From contig CAZNRY010000030.1 of NCBI GenBank assembly GCA_964575675.1, forward strand, positions 1 to 28,048: 28,048 nt of DNA, in the 5' to 3' direction. This DNA is from CAZNRY01 sp964575675. Lineage in GTDB: Bacteria > Eisenbacteria > RBG-16-71-46 > CAIMUX01 > VGJL01. Under the pieces are notes generated by a model, which had not been told where the DNA came from, did no database searches, and worked only from the letters and a program-made list of their open reading frames with translations. A program made the position numbers and the translations under genes. Shown here piece after piece: positions 1-7,261 of the stretch (the stretch's first letter is position 1; each line of letters opens with the position of its first letter).

Positions 1-156
1 CGCCTACCGATCGTTTGCGAACCTGATCGCGCGCCGCCCATCCTGATCGCCCGGGCCTGGATTCGGGACGTCCGCTCGACTATCATTGGGCCAGCCGCGT
101 AACCAGCTCGGGCGGCAGTCCATCGGGACCTCCGCCCCACAACAGGGGGGACTCAG
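1..156. other. Upstream gap with no recognisable gene
   Basis: This stretch precedes the first gene. I see no coding pattern, RNA gene or convincing promoter in it. The only usable signal is a G-rich ribosome binding site (GGGGGG, about 143-150) just before the ATG at 157. Confidence 0.4.
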
Positions 157-1944
157 ATGACGATGACCCGCGCCTCCGCGCCTCTCGCCGCGCTTGTCGT
201 GAGCTTGCTTTCCGCTGTCTTCGCGCCGTCCGGTTTTTGCGGAACGCTCGACGTCACGGTGGTGGATGCCAGAGATGGCTCGCCGATTCCGGGAGCCTTC
301 GTGATGATCGGTCCCTCCAAGGGAAGTCCCTTCGTCGGGAATACCGGATTGACCGGGCCGGCAGGCACGATCAACTTCCAGAGCCCGGCCATGGCCGGGT
401 CCCAGACGGTGACGGCTGGCGCCGCCGGCAAGGCCTACTTCACCGTGATCGAAGCCGTCGAAACCGCGGTGACGATTCCGCTCTCTCCCTCCGTTGCGGA
501 TACGACGATCTACGGGCCAAAGGCCCGTGTCCAGGGAGACGTGACCGGAATCGCGATGTCCCCGGGAGATGGGAACCTCGACGCCGCGCTCGTCCTGCCG
601 GCCATGACGCTGGACGAGATCATCGGCGCGGGAAGCGTCCAGTTCGACGCGCCGGTCGACTCCCTGAGCCTTCCGGTCGTGGGGAATGTCTATGTTCCGG
701 GGAACATGGCGATCCCCACCCAGATCGAGCTGCTCACGGTCATCTCGAAGCCGATCTATCACCTCGATCTCCGGGCGCAGACGACCCAGACGATCTACGC
801 GATCGCCGCGCGGATACCGATTTCGGCCCTCCTATCCGCTCCGCCGGGTGTGGATCTGCTGAAATACGCGACGGTGCGCGAGATCGGTGTCGAGCGTGAC
901 CGGCCGATCGGATCTGGTTTGAGCCAGAACATCGCTGCGGACATCAACCTGAGCACGCAGCTCACGGTCACCTTCGAGGAAGCGCCGCTGGGGACGCAGG
1001 TGCTTGCGGTGAGTCTGGGGAGCATTCCGGGTTGGGATGGATACGAGCGGATCATCGGATACGATACCGATTACGCCCTGGTCGATTCATTGGGCACCTT
1101 CACGCTGGCGTCCTGGAACCCTGTCGCGGGGCAGGACATCTCGGATGTCGCGAATCTCGTGGCCGGTTTCTATGCGGACACGTCCGCGTACAACGAGTTC
1201 ATGTCCGGACGGGTCGATCGGACCCCCTTCACGATGCCGACGACGCGGGTGATGCGCGACTTCTACGATCCCCCGCAGCTCACGCAGCTAGGGGCCCGCT
1301 TCGCGTGGAACAACGTCGCCACGCCCGGCGTCGAGCCGAACCCGACATGGGTCCTGAACTCGATCACCACGGGGCCGATCACGTCGCCCGACCCGTCGGT
1401 CGACACGACGCTCGTCTGGCGGATCGCGGTCCCCGCGTCGAAGGGCGGCTTCACGCTTCCGTCCCTGCCGGTCGATGCTCCCGGACCGCCCTCGGGACTC
1501 CCGGACGTCGATGCAACGCCCGTGGCGGACCGTCTGATCTGGGACGCCTATGTCGCAAACCCGACCGGAACTCTGGGCGAGCTTCTCGTAAGACCCTCAG
1601 CCGGCGTGACGCACTTCTCGAGGAGGGCACAGACCCTGAATCTGCGGCCCGCGGATGTCGCCGAAGCTTCCGACGCCGTGAGAGGGATGCTGCGGGCGAT
1701 CCCGAATCCCGCCTCTGGGGAAGTCCGCTTGCTCCTCGATCGCGAGTCCGACGGCGTTGCACGAATCGGGATCGTCGATCTACAGGGGCGACGAATTCGC
1801 TCTCTGGTCCTTCCCTCCGGCGCGTCGGAAGCTGTTTGGGACGGCCGGGACGAGGTCGGCCGCGAGGCCGCCCCGGGGATCTACTTCGCTCGAGTGGACG
1901 GCAGTGCGGGGACGGACCCGGTGAAACTCCAGCGGCTGCGCTGA
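157..1944 (+). CDS. Secreted protein with carboxypeptidase-regulatory-like N-terminal domain and FlgD-like C-terminal tail
   Basis: This is a 595-residue exported protein of unknown function. Residues 1-29 form a signal peptide: basic MTMTR start, hydrophobic Ala/Leu/Val core, then a Gly-rich cleavage region. Residues about 30-110 look like a carboxypeptidase-regulatory-like beta-sandwich (GTLDVTVVDARDGSPIPGA, then TG..G.. and an alternating hydrophobic strand pattern). The middle is unassigned. The last 85 residues match the FlgD-like/T9SS-type tail: NPASGEVRL, IVDLQGRRIR, WDGRDEVGRE and GIYFARVDG, ending in LQRLR. Such tails usually anchor or sort surface proteins in FCB-related and Eisenbacteria-like genomes. 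The ATG at 157 is chosen because a G-rich ribosome site lies 7-8 nt upstream and the signal peptide begins there. It appears monocistronic, with a hairpin after its stop. The exported nature is well supported; the specific role is unknown. Confidence 0.8.
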   Translation: MTMTRASAPLAALVVSLLSAVFAPSGFCGTLDVTVVDARDGSPIPGAFVMIGPSKGSPFVGNTGLTGPAGTINFQSPAMAGSQTVTAGAAGKAYFTVIEAVETAVTIPLSPSVADTTIYGPKARVQGDVTGIAMSPGDGNLDAALVLPAMTLDEIIGAGSVQFDAPVDSLSLPVVGNVYVPGNMAIPTQIELLTVISKPIYHLDLRAQTTQTIYAIAARIPISALLSAPPGVDLLKYATVREIGVERDRPIGSGLSQNIAADINLSTQLTVTFEEAPLGTQVLAVSLGSIPGWDGYERIIGYDTDYALVDSLGTFTLASWNPVAGQDISDVANLVAGFYADTSAYNEFMSGRVDRTPFTMPTTRVMRDFYDPPQLTQLGARFAWNNVATPGVEPNPTWVLNSITTGPITSPDPSVDTTLVWRIAVPASKGGFTLPSLPVDAPGPPSGLPDVDATPVADRLIWDAYVANPTGTLGELLVRPSAGVTHFSRRAQTLNLRPADVAEASDAVRGMLRAIPNPASGEVRLLLDRESDGVARIGIVDLQGRRIRSLVLPSGASEAVWDGRDEVGREAAPGIYFARVDGSAGTDPVKLQRLR

Positions 1945-1952
1945 GTTGGGAA

Positions 1953-2003
1953 CCTCGTGCTTGCCGCCATCTCCGCCGGGGCCTAGCATGGCGGCTCGCG
2001 AGG
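1953..2003 (+). terminator. Hairpin after the first gene, possible weak terminator
   Basis: CCTCG (1953-1957) pairs with CGAGG (1999-2003), and GCCGCCAT (1963-1970) pairs with ATGGCGGC (1988-1995). This gives a 5+8 bp stem just after the stop codon at 1944. No U-tract follows, so intrinsic termination is uncertain; it may only protect the 3' end. Confidence 0.3.
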
Positions 2004-2043
2004 CGCGGACCTTGTCGGCCGCCGATCCGCCTCGCACCGATCA

Positions 2044-4035
2044 ATGAGAAGTCTCACGGCGTCGATCGTCTCCGCGCTGCGCGGCGTGGAGCGCGTTCTT
2101 CTGGGGCGAGAGAAGAGTCCTACCGAAAGCGGGATCTTCCATCGTCTCTCTCTGATCGCATTCTTCGCCTGGGTCGGTCTCGGCGCGGACGGCCTTTCGT
2201 CCTCGTGCTACGGCCCCGAGGAAGCCTTCTTGGCTCTCCAGGGCCACGACCACCTTGCCCTGTTCCTGGCCCTCGCGACCGCGGCCACGGTCGCCGTGAT
2301 CGCGGCCAGCTACACCCAGATCATCCAGCTCTTCCCCGGGGGCGGGGGAGGCTACATCGTTGCCACAAAGCTCCTCTCCCCGACGGCAGGGGTGATCAGC
2401 GGGTGCGCGCTCGTGGTGGACTATGTCCTCACGATTGCGGTCTCGATCGCGAGCGGCGTCGATGCCCTCCTGTCGTTCACGTCCAACGCCAACTCTCCCT
2501 ACAAGCTGCTCCTCTGCCTGATCGCGATACTTCTCCTGGTCATGCTGAACCTGAGGGGCCTCAAGGAGTCGGTGCGGATCCTGCTTCCGATCTTTCTCCT
2601 TTTCGTCGCGACGCACGCGGTGCTGATCTTCGGCTCCCTGGCCTCGCACGCGAGCGATCTCCCGCGCGTCTTTGGTGGCTCGATCTCGGGGACGAGGGAG
2701 AGCATCGATTCGGTGGGCTTCTGGGCGACCCTCTTCATCTTCCTGAAGGCGTTCAGCATGGGGGCCGGCACGTTCACCGGAATCGAGGCCGTATCGAACG
2801 GCTTGCCCGTACTGCGCGAGCCGCGCGTCCGTACCGGCAAGAGGACGATGCTCTACCTCGCCCTCTCGCTCGCGATCACCGCGGGAGGGATTCTCATCGC
2901 CTACAGGCTGTTCGGGATCACGCACCAGCCGGGCAGGACACTGAACGCGACGCTCCTGCACACCTTCGCGGACGGATGGAACGGAGGAGCCGTCCCCTAC
3001 GGATCGATCTTCGTCTTCCTGGCGCTTCTCGCCGAAGGAACGCTTCTCTTTGTGGCCGCGCAGACAGGATTCGTCGATGGCCCGCGGGTTCTCTCCTCGA
3101 TGGCCGTCGATCGCTGGGTGCCGAACCGCTTCGCGAACCTGAGCAGCCGGCTCGTGACGCGCAACGGCATCCTCGTGATGGGGGTCGCGGCCGGTGCGGC
3201 GCTCCTGTACGCGCGGGCCGGAGTGAAGCACCTCGTCGTCATGTACAGCATCAACGTCTTCGTGACCTTTACCCTGTCCCAGCTCGGAATGGTTCGGCAC
3301 TGGTGGCAGGTCAGGACGCAGGAGAAGGGTTGGCAGTACCGGCTGTTCCTGAACGGCACGGGGATGGCCATCTCGCTCATGATCCTGCTCGTCACGGTGT
3401 CGCTCAAATTCTTCCAGGGGGGATGGGTGACGGTGCTCGTCACCGGCAGCGCGGTCGGGATGGCCTTCCTCGTGCGGCGCCACTATCGAAGGGTTGGCTT
3501 TGCCCTGACCATGCTGAATCTCCTCGTTGAGGACTGCTTTCCGCGGAAGAAGGCGGCGGAATCGGGAGGGAGGGTCGTCGCCATCTTCGTCAATCGATAC
3601 GACGGGCTGGGTCTTCATACCCTCGGCAGGGCACAGGACCTCATTGGCTCGGGGATACGCAAGGTCGTCTTCTTGAGCGTGATCCAGGTCGATTCGGACC
3701 AGATGCGCAATGAGGAGCACCTCGAATCGCTTCGGACCGAACGGCTCCATGATCTCGAGCGCTACGAGGATCTCGTTCGCAAGGAGGGGATCGAGGCTGA
3801 GAGCCACTTCGTGTTCGGAACCGACGTGGTCGAGGAACTCTTCAAGTTGTCGGTCGAGACGGCGAAACGCGAACCCGGCGCCCTCTTCGTCGCCGGCCAG
3901 GTCGTATTCGAACGAGAGACGATCTCCTCGCGCTTGCTCCACAACGAGGTCGCCTTCGCCCTTCAGAAGCGGTTGATCTTCGAGGGGGTCGATGTCGTGG
4001 TCCTGCCGGTCAAGGTTCCCGAGGAGATCTGGTAA
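2044..4035 (+). CDS. APC-superfamily transporter, KimA/YdaO-like (probable cation or amino-acid symporter)
   Basis: This 663-residue integral membrane protein has about twelve hydrophobic segments in residues 33-480 and a hydrophilic C-terminal domain of about 180 residues. The first membrane segment carries GADGLSSSCYGPEE (residues 48-60), followed by FPGGGGGYIVATKLL. Both are typical of APC-superfamily permeases close to the potassium importer KimA (formerly YdaO). In that family the second half often carries a cytoplasmic regulatory domain, which fits the soluble tail here (residues about 485-663, alternating strands and helices, e.g. RVVAIFVNRYDGLG and VVVLPVKVP). The substrate cannot be read from sequence: potassium is suggested only by the KimA resemblance, and amino acids remain possible. 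No clear ribosome site precedes the ATG. It ends 16 bp before the first candidate activator site of the hydrogenase promoter, so it is probably a separate transcription unit. Confidence 0.75.
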   Translation: MRSLTASIVSALRGVERVLLGREKSPTESGIFHRLSLIAFFAWVGLGADGLSSSCYGPEEAFLALQGHDHLALFLALATAATVAVIAASYTQIIQLFPGGGGGYIVATKLLSPTAGVISGCALVVDYVLTIAVSIASGVDALLSFTSNANSPYKLLLCLIAILLLVMLNLRGLKESVRILLPIFLLFVATHAVLIFGSLASHASDLPRVFGGSISGTRESIDSVGFWATLFIFLKAFSMGAGTFTGIEAVSNGLPVLREPRVRTGKRTMLYLALSLAITAGGILIAYRLFGITHQPGRTLNATLLHTFADGWNGGAVPYGSIFVFLALLAEGTLLFVAAQTGFVDGPRVLSSMAVDRWVPNRFANLSSRLVTRNGILVMGVAAGAALLYARAGVKHLVVMYSINVFVTFTLSQLGMVRHWWQVRTQEKGWQYRLFLNGTGMAISLMILLVTVSLKFFQGGWVTVLVTGSAVGMAFLVRRHYRRVGFALTMLNLLVEDCFPRKKAAESGGRVVAIFVNRYDGLGLHTLGRAQDLIGSGIRKVVFLSVIQVDSDQMRNEEHLESLRTERLHDLERYEDLVRKEGIEAESHFVFGTDVVEELFKLSVETAKREPGALFVAGQVVFERETISSRLLHNEVAFALQKRLIFEGVDVVVLPVKVPEEIW

Positions 4036-4050
4036 CGGCGCGCCGTGCCC

Positions 4051-4067
4051 TGTCGCGTCCCGAGACA
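4051..4067. promoter_or_regulatory. Candidate enhancer (UAS) site 1A of the hydrogenase promoter
   Basis: The 17-bp inverted repeat TGTCGCG-TCC-CGAGACA has 7-bp arms with one mismatch. Its centre is 125 bp upstream of the -24 GG of the sigma-54 promoter at 4183. The same motif lies at the same distance from the second sigma-54 promoter (14033-14049), which is the main reason to call it an activator binding site. Confidence 0.6.
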
Positions 4068-4069
4068 GT

Positions 4070-4086
4070 TGCAGCGAAACGTTACA
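4070..4086. promoter_or_regulatory. Candidate enhancer (UAS) site 1B, tandem to 1A
   Basis: TGCAGCG-AAA-CGTTACA is an imperfect 17-bp inverted repeat with the same 7-3-7 layout and the central CG-N3-CG. Its centre is 19 bp from site 1A, about two helical turns. A similar tandem partner sits 20 bp from site 2A at the other promoter. Paired sites suit the dimer-of-dimers binding known for NtrC-family activators. Confidence 0.5.
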
Positions 4087-4143
4087 GTTGATCACGAATC
4101 ACGGTCATCTCGGCGCATTCAAAAGACAACATAACTAGTTACA

Positions 4144-4156
4144 TATCAATATATTA
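4144..4156 (+). promoter_or_regulatory. Candidate IHF site of the hydrogenase promoter
   Basis: TATCAATATATTA fits the enterobacterial IHF consensus WATCAANNNNTTR exactly. It lies in an AT-rich patch between the enhancer sites and the -24 box, where IHF bending normally helps an enhancer-bound activator reach sigma-54 RNA polymerase. IHF use in this organism is inferred. Confidence 0.55.
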
Positions 4157-4182
4157 TGATCTGTTCGTGAATGCCTTCACTT

Positions 4183-4197
4183 TGGCATGGGACTTGC
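4183..4197 (+). promoter_or_regulatory. Sigma-54 (-24/-12) promoter of the hydrogenase operon
   Basis: TGGCAT-GGGAC-TTGC matches the sigma-54 consensus TGGCAC-N5-TTGC with one change, and keeps the invariant GG-N10-GC spacing (GG 4184-4185, GC 4196-4197). Transcription should start about 12 nt downstream, near 4209. Upstream lie two candidate enhancer sites and an IHF consensus. A NtrC-type activator and kinase are encoded at 19027-21615. Confidence 0.8.
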
Positions 4198-4208
4198 GTG
4201 CCTCATAG

Positions 4209-4498
4209 GGCGGTTCCGGGTGCTTCCGGTGGGTTGTGGGGCTGCGGACCGTGGTGGTGCCGGGCGGTGTGGATGGGGTCCGCGCCATGGTGGGTAGAGA
4301 CTTCGGGGGACTGCCTCCGACCGTCGGGCCGGGGTGGTGGCGACGGGTTGGTGAGACGGTCGGACACAGTCCCCCAAGCGGGAGCTTCCGGAACCACTAT
4401 TTTTGCTGGCAGGGAAGCGCTGCCCTGCGAGGCATCTTCTTAAGAGGTGGGGACGCTTAGGGTGGCCCGCCGGAGTGGGCTCCGGCGGGCCACCCTAA
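4209..4498 (+). ncRNA. Highly structured leader or small RNA between the sigma-54 promoter and the hydrogenase genes
   Basis: The region holds several long complementary stretches that nest into one fold. P1 pairs 4212-4228 with 4379-4395 (17 positions: 14 Watson-Crick, two G-U, one mismatch). P2 pairs 4244-4250 with 4277-4283, extended by GGC/GCC around one bulged base. P3 pairs 4305-4313 with 4367-4375 and 4317-4325 with 4355-4363 (9+9 bp around a 3x3 internal loop). P1 therefore closes a three-way junction with P2 and P3. A small hairpin (4409-4414/4423-4428) and the 19-bp hairpin at 4457-4498 follow. P1 begins about 3 nt after the predicted transcription start. No plausible reading frame with a ribosome site is present. 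It could be a regulatory 5' leader or a stand-alone small RNA. I do not recognise a known RNA family; 6S, tmRNA, RNase P and SRP RNA do not fit. Confidence 0.6.
4457..4498 (+). terminator. Perfect 19-bp hairpin just upstream of the hydrogenase operon: terminator or attenuator
   Basis: Bases 4457-4475 pair without a mismatch with 4480-4498 around a TGGG loop, followed by TTTACG. The stem is far longer than usual, but the following T-run is short. It sits between the sigma-54 promoter and the first hydrogenase gene, ending 25 nt before the ATG and about 11 nt before the ribosome site. It could release a separate small RNA, act as a conditional attenuator, or protect the 5' end of a processed mRNA. 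Confidence 0.65.
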
Positions 4499-4523
4499 TT
4501 TACGACCTGAAGGGGGGATCTTG

Positions 4524-5549
4524 ATGAAGACCCTCGTGCTCTCGAAGCTGGATGTACCGCTCCTGGTTCTGGAGCTGCAGAAACGCGCTCGCGTGATCGG
4601 GCCGCGGCGCAAGGACATCCAGTACGTCTTTGACGAGATCCGCGATCCAGAGGATCTGGTCCTCGAATACCCGACCACGATCCTGCCGCCCGGGCGGGCG
4701 CTGTTCCCGCACCGCGAGATGCTCATGCAGTTCAAGCGGGACGACGTCTCGGCGAGCCGCGAGGTGGTCGAGAGCACTCCGATCGTCCTGATCGGCGTCC
4801 ATCCCTGCGACGTGAACGGGATCAACATCCTCGACGAGGTCTTCTCCGATAGCCCGCAGGACGCCAACTACCTCGCCCGGCGCGCGCAAACGAGGATCAT
4901 CGCCCTCGAGTGCCAGGGGCCGTGCAGTCCTTACAACCTGTGCTTCGACAAGGGGACGTCTCGCGTCGAGTGGGGGTACGATCTTCTCTTCGTCGATCTC
5001 GGCGATCGGTATTTCATCTTCACCCGGACGGCCGCGGGCGAGGCGATGATCAGCGATCTCACCTGCCTCCGCCCCGCCACGCCGGCCGACCGCGAGGCCC
5101 TGGGCAAGGCGCGCGAGATGCAGGGTGCGAGCTTCAAGGCTCGTCTCACCGCTCCGGTGAACCGCCTACCGAGCGCCATGAAGGACGCCTACGATGACCT
5201 CCTCTGGGAGGCGATCGGGCGCCGGTGTCTCTCGTGCGAGACGTGTACGATGGTCTGCCCCACCTGCTACTGCTTCGACGTGCTCGACGAGGTGCAGTTC
5301 GATCTGAACACCGGCCATCGCTGCCGGCTCTGGGATAGCTGCCAGAGCAAGACTTTCGCGGAGGTCGCCGGCGGCGAGAATTTCCGGAGCAAGGCGTCGG
5401 CACGGCAGCGCCACCGCCTCTTCAAGAAAGAGGTCTACCAGTACGAGAAGTACGGCCGCAGCGCCTGCATCGGCTGCGGACGCTGCTCGGCCCAGTGCGT
5501 CGCCTCGATTCGCCTGACGGACATGTACAACCAGGTACTAGGAGGATAG
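4524..5549 (+). CDS. hydB: Group 3b [NiFe] hydrogenase beta subunit, 4Fe-4S electron-transfer protein (HydB-type)
   Basis: This 341-residue protein resembles HydB/HyhB of NADP-reducing sulfhydrogenase-type (group 3b) hydrogenases. It carries electrons between the small subunit and the flavin subunit in the cytoplasm. The C-terminal third holds two ferredoxin-type [4Fe-4S] motifs: C235-x2-C238-x2-C241-x3-C245-P and C315-x2-C318-x2-C321-x3-C325. The N-terminal half has the family's conserved VHPCDVNGI segment (residues about 92-100). There is no signal peptide or membrane segment. The ATG at 4524 follows an AGGGGGG ribosome site; a TTG at 4521 would add one residue. The next gene begins 4 nt after the stop, so the genes are probably translationally coupled. 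Order hydB-hydG-hydD-hydA matches archaeal group 3b operons. Confidence 0.9.
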   Translation: MKTLVLSKLDVPLLVLELQKRARVIGPRRKDIQYVFDEIRDPEDLVLEYPTTILPPGRALFPHREMLMQFKRDDVSASREVVESTPIVLIGVHPCDVNGINILDEVFSDSPQDANYLARRAQTRIIALECQGPCSPYNLCFDKGTSRVEWGYDLLFVDLGDRYFIFTRTAAGEAMISDLTCLRPATPADREALGKAREMQGASFKARLTAPVNRLPSAMKDAYDDLLWEAIGRRCLSCETCTMVCPTCYCFDVLDEVQFDLNTGHRCRLWDSCQSKTFAEVAGGENFRSKASARQRHRLFKKEVYQYEKYGRSACIGCGRCSAQCVASIRLTDMYNQVLGG

Positions 5550-5553
5550 TCCC

Positions 5554-6393
5554 GTGCTCGAGACTCTTCCTGCCACGCGCAAGTCGCTCTTCGTCCCCGA
5601 ACCCGGCCGTATTCTCCGGGTCGAGCAGCTGACGGCGAGGGAGAAGGTCTTCGAGATCGCCCTCGACCGGCGGCCTCTGGGACACAAGCCCTGCCAGTTC
5701 GTCGAGGTCTCCATCGCCGGAATCGGCGAAGCCCCCATCAGCGTCTCATCCTCGCCGAACAAGAGCGCCACCTTCGAGCTGTGCGTCCGCGAGGCCGGAT
5801 CCTTGACCCGGGCGATGCACGCGTACAAGGAAGGCGCCACGGTCGGGATCCGCGGTCCCTACGGCAACGGCTTCCCGGTCGAGAAGATCCACGGCAAGGA
5901 TGTCCTCTTCGTGTGCGCCGGCCTGGGGCTGGCGCCGCTGCGCTCCCTGATCCTCTACTGTCTCGAGAACCGCCCAAACTACCGGCGCTTGATCACCCTG
6001 TACGGAACCAAGAAGCCGGCCGAGCGCCTTTACAAGAGAGAGCTCGAGGCGTGGGCGAAGGACGACCGGATGGAGCTCCGCGAGACGGTCGACGTCGCGG
6101 ACGACGGCTGGAAGGGGAACGTAGGGGTCATCACCACGTTGTTCGATTCGATCGAGGTCGATCCCCTGGAGACCGTCGCCGTGATCGTCGGGCCGCCGGT
6201 CATGTACAAGTTCGCGGTCCTCGAGCTGCTGAAGCGGGGGGTCATGGAGAGCCGCATCTTCATGTCGCTCGAACGGCGGATGCGGTGCGGGCTCGGCAAG
6301 TGCGGTCACTGCCAGATGAACGGGATCTACGTTTGCCAGGAGGGTCCTGTCTTCTGCTACAGCGAGGTCAAGAAAGTCAAGGAGGCGCTCTGA
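5554..6393 (+). CDS. hydG: Group 3b hydrogenase gamma subunit, FAD/NAD(P)-binding reductase (HydG-type)
   Basis: This 279-residue protein is a ferredoxin-NADP reductase-like subunit that exchanges electrons with NADP(H) or NAD(H). An FAD-binding barrel (residues about 10-105; ISVSSSPN and RGPYGNGFPV are typical flavin-contacting segments) is followed by an NAD(P)-binding fold (DVLFVCAGLGLAPLRSLI, residues about 111-128, and VIVGPPVMYKFAV). A C-terminal cysteine cluster, C245-x4-C250-x2-C253-x7-C261, binds the [2Fe-2S] centre typical of HydG and of dihydroorotate dehydrogenase PyrK. The GTG at 5554 is used because AGGAGG lies 8 nt before it. Its TGA overlaps the ATG of the small-subunit gene by one base. 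This is not the unrelated HydG radical-SAM maturase of [FeFe] hydrogenases. Confidence 0.9.
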   Translation: MLETLPATRKSLFVPEPGRILRVEQLTAREKVFEIALDRRPLGHKPCQFVEVSIAGIGEAPISVSSSPNKSATFELCVREAGSLTRAMHAYKEGATVGIRGPYGNGFPVEKIHGKDVLFVCAGLGLAPLRSLILYCLENRPNYRRLITLYGTKKPAERLYKRELEAWAKDDRMELRETVDVADDGWKGNVGVITTLFDSIEVDPLETVAVIVGPPVMYKFAVLELLKRGVMESRIFMSLERRMRCGLGKCGHCQMNGIYVCQEGPVFCYSEVKKVKEAL

Positions 6394-7148
6394 TGAAACC
6401 GAAGGTGGGCGTCTTCAGTTTCACGAGCTGCGAAGGCTGCCAGCTCACGATTCTGAACCTGGAGGACGAGATCCTGGATCTGCTCGGCGCGATCGAGATC
6501 GTCAACTTCCGCGAGGCGATCGACGTTCGCCGCCACGATTACGACGTCGCCTTCATCGAGGGATCGATCACGACCCCCGAGGAGGTCGAAGAGGTCACGC
6601 AGATCCGCGAGAAGGCGAAGGTTCTCGTCGCGATCGGCTCCTGCGCGTGTCTCGGCGGGATCAACGCCCTGAAGAATCGCCACGACCTGCCGTACGTGCG
6701 GCACAAGGTCTACGGCGAAGGGGCGCATCACTTCCCGACGGAAGCGACACGCCGCGTGCGCGACGTTGTGGCGGTCGAGTACGAGATGCACGGCTGCCCG
6801 ATCGACCGCAAGGAGTTCGTCAGCGTGACGAAGTCCCTTCTGCTCGGACAGGTTCCCCTCCCCTCGGAACACTCGCTGTGCATCGAATGCAAGATGAAGG
6901 CCAACGTCTGCCTCTTCGACAAGGGCGTTTGCTGCATCGGGCCGGTCATTCGCTCCGGTTGCGGGGCGATCTGCCCGACCTTCGGCGAGGCGTGCGCCGG
7001 CTGTCGAGGTCTTCTGATCCAACCGAACATCGCATCGATGGTCGAGATCATGAAGGCGAAGGGATTGTCGAAACGCGAGGTCGAGGACCGGCTGACCCAT
7101 TTCAACACGCTCACGCCGGTCGATCTGAGTCCTTACTTCGCGAACTGA
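6393..7148 (+). CDS. hydD: Group 3b [NiFe] hydrogenase small subunit (HydD-type)
   Basis: This 251-residue iron-sulfur subunit passes electrons from the Ni-Fe site to HydB. Proximal cluster ligands are C13 and C16 (TSCEGCQ), a cysteine in GSCACLGG (residues 84-86) and C135 (HGCPID). The C-terminal half has the extra cysteines of group 3 enzymes: C163, C166, C173, C180-C181, C190, C194, C201 and C204. There is no twin-arginine signal peptide, so the enzyme is cytoplasmic, unlike group 1 uptake hydrogenases. The ATG overlaps the preceding stop (TGATG). The next gene starts 113 nt downstream, an unusually wide gap for this operon. Confidence 0.93.
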   Translation: MKPKVGVFSFTSCEGCQLTILNLEDEILDLLGAIEIVNFREAIDVRRHDYDVAFIEGSITTPEEVEEVTQIREKAKVLVAIGSCACLGGINALKNRHDLPYVRHKVYGEGAHHFPTEATRRVRDVVAVEYEMHGCPIDRKEFVSVTKSLLLGQVPLPSEHSLCIECKMKANVCLFDKGVCCIGPVIRSGCGAICPTFGEACAGCRGLLIQPNIASMVEIMKAKGLSKREVEDRLTHFNTLTPVDLSPYFAN

Positions 7149-7186
7149 GTTGAAGGGAATCGAGGTCGGCGGCGGGAAGCCTGCAG

Positions 7187-7224
7187 GGGGACGAAAACGG
7201 GTGAATCGAGTCGGCCCCGTCCCC
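7187..7224 (+). other. Intercistronic hairpin between small- and large-subunit genes
   Basis: GGGGACG (7187-7193) pairs with CGTCCCC (7218-7224) in the only sizeable gap inside the hydrogenase operon (7149-7261). It might tune mRNA stability or subunit ratio. Pairing of this length is common in GC-rich DNA, so support is weak. Confidence 0.3.
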
Positions 7225-7261
7225 TTCCCAAACGAAGCTTGACGATAGCCGGGAGGCGGTC

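Noticed and set aside
2041..4095. Very long minus-strand frame opposite the transporter, and similar long antisense frames opposite the hydrogenase genes
   Set aside because: They are Asp/Arg/His/Glu-rich mirror frames produced by codon bias; the plus-strand proteins are clear family members.
4171..4460. Overlapping open frames on both strands in the hydrogenase leader
   Set aside because: They lack ribosome sites, have Gly/Trp/Arg-rich compositions typical of GC-rich noncoding frames, and the region is better explained by nested RNA helices.
5554..6393. Identity with the radical-SAM maturase HydG of [FeFe] hydrogenases
   Set aside because: There is no CxxxCxxC radical-SAM motif; FAD and NAD(P) domains and the terminal cysteine cluster show the group 3b gamma subunit.
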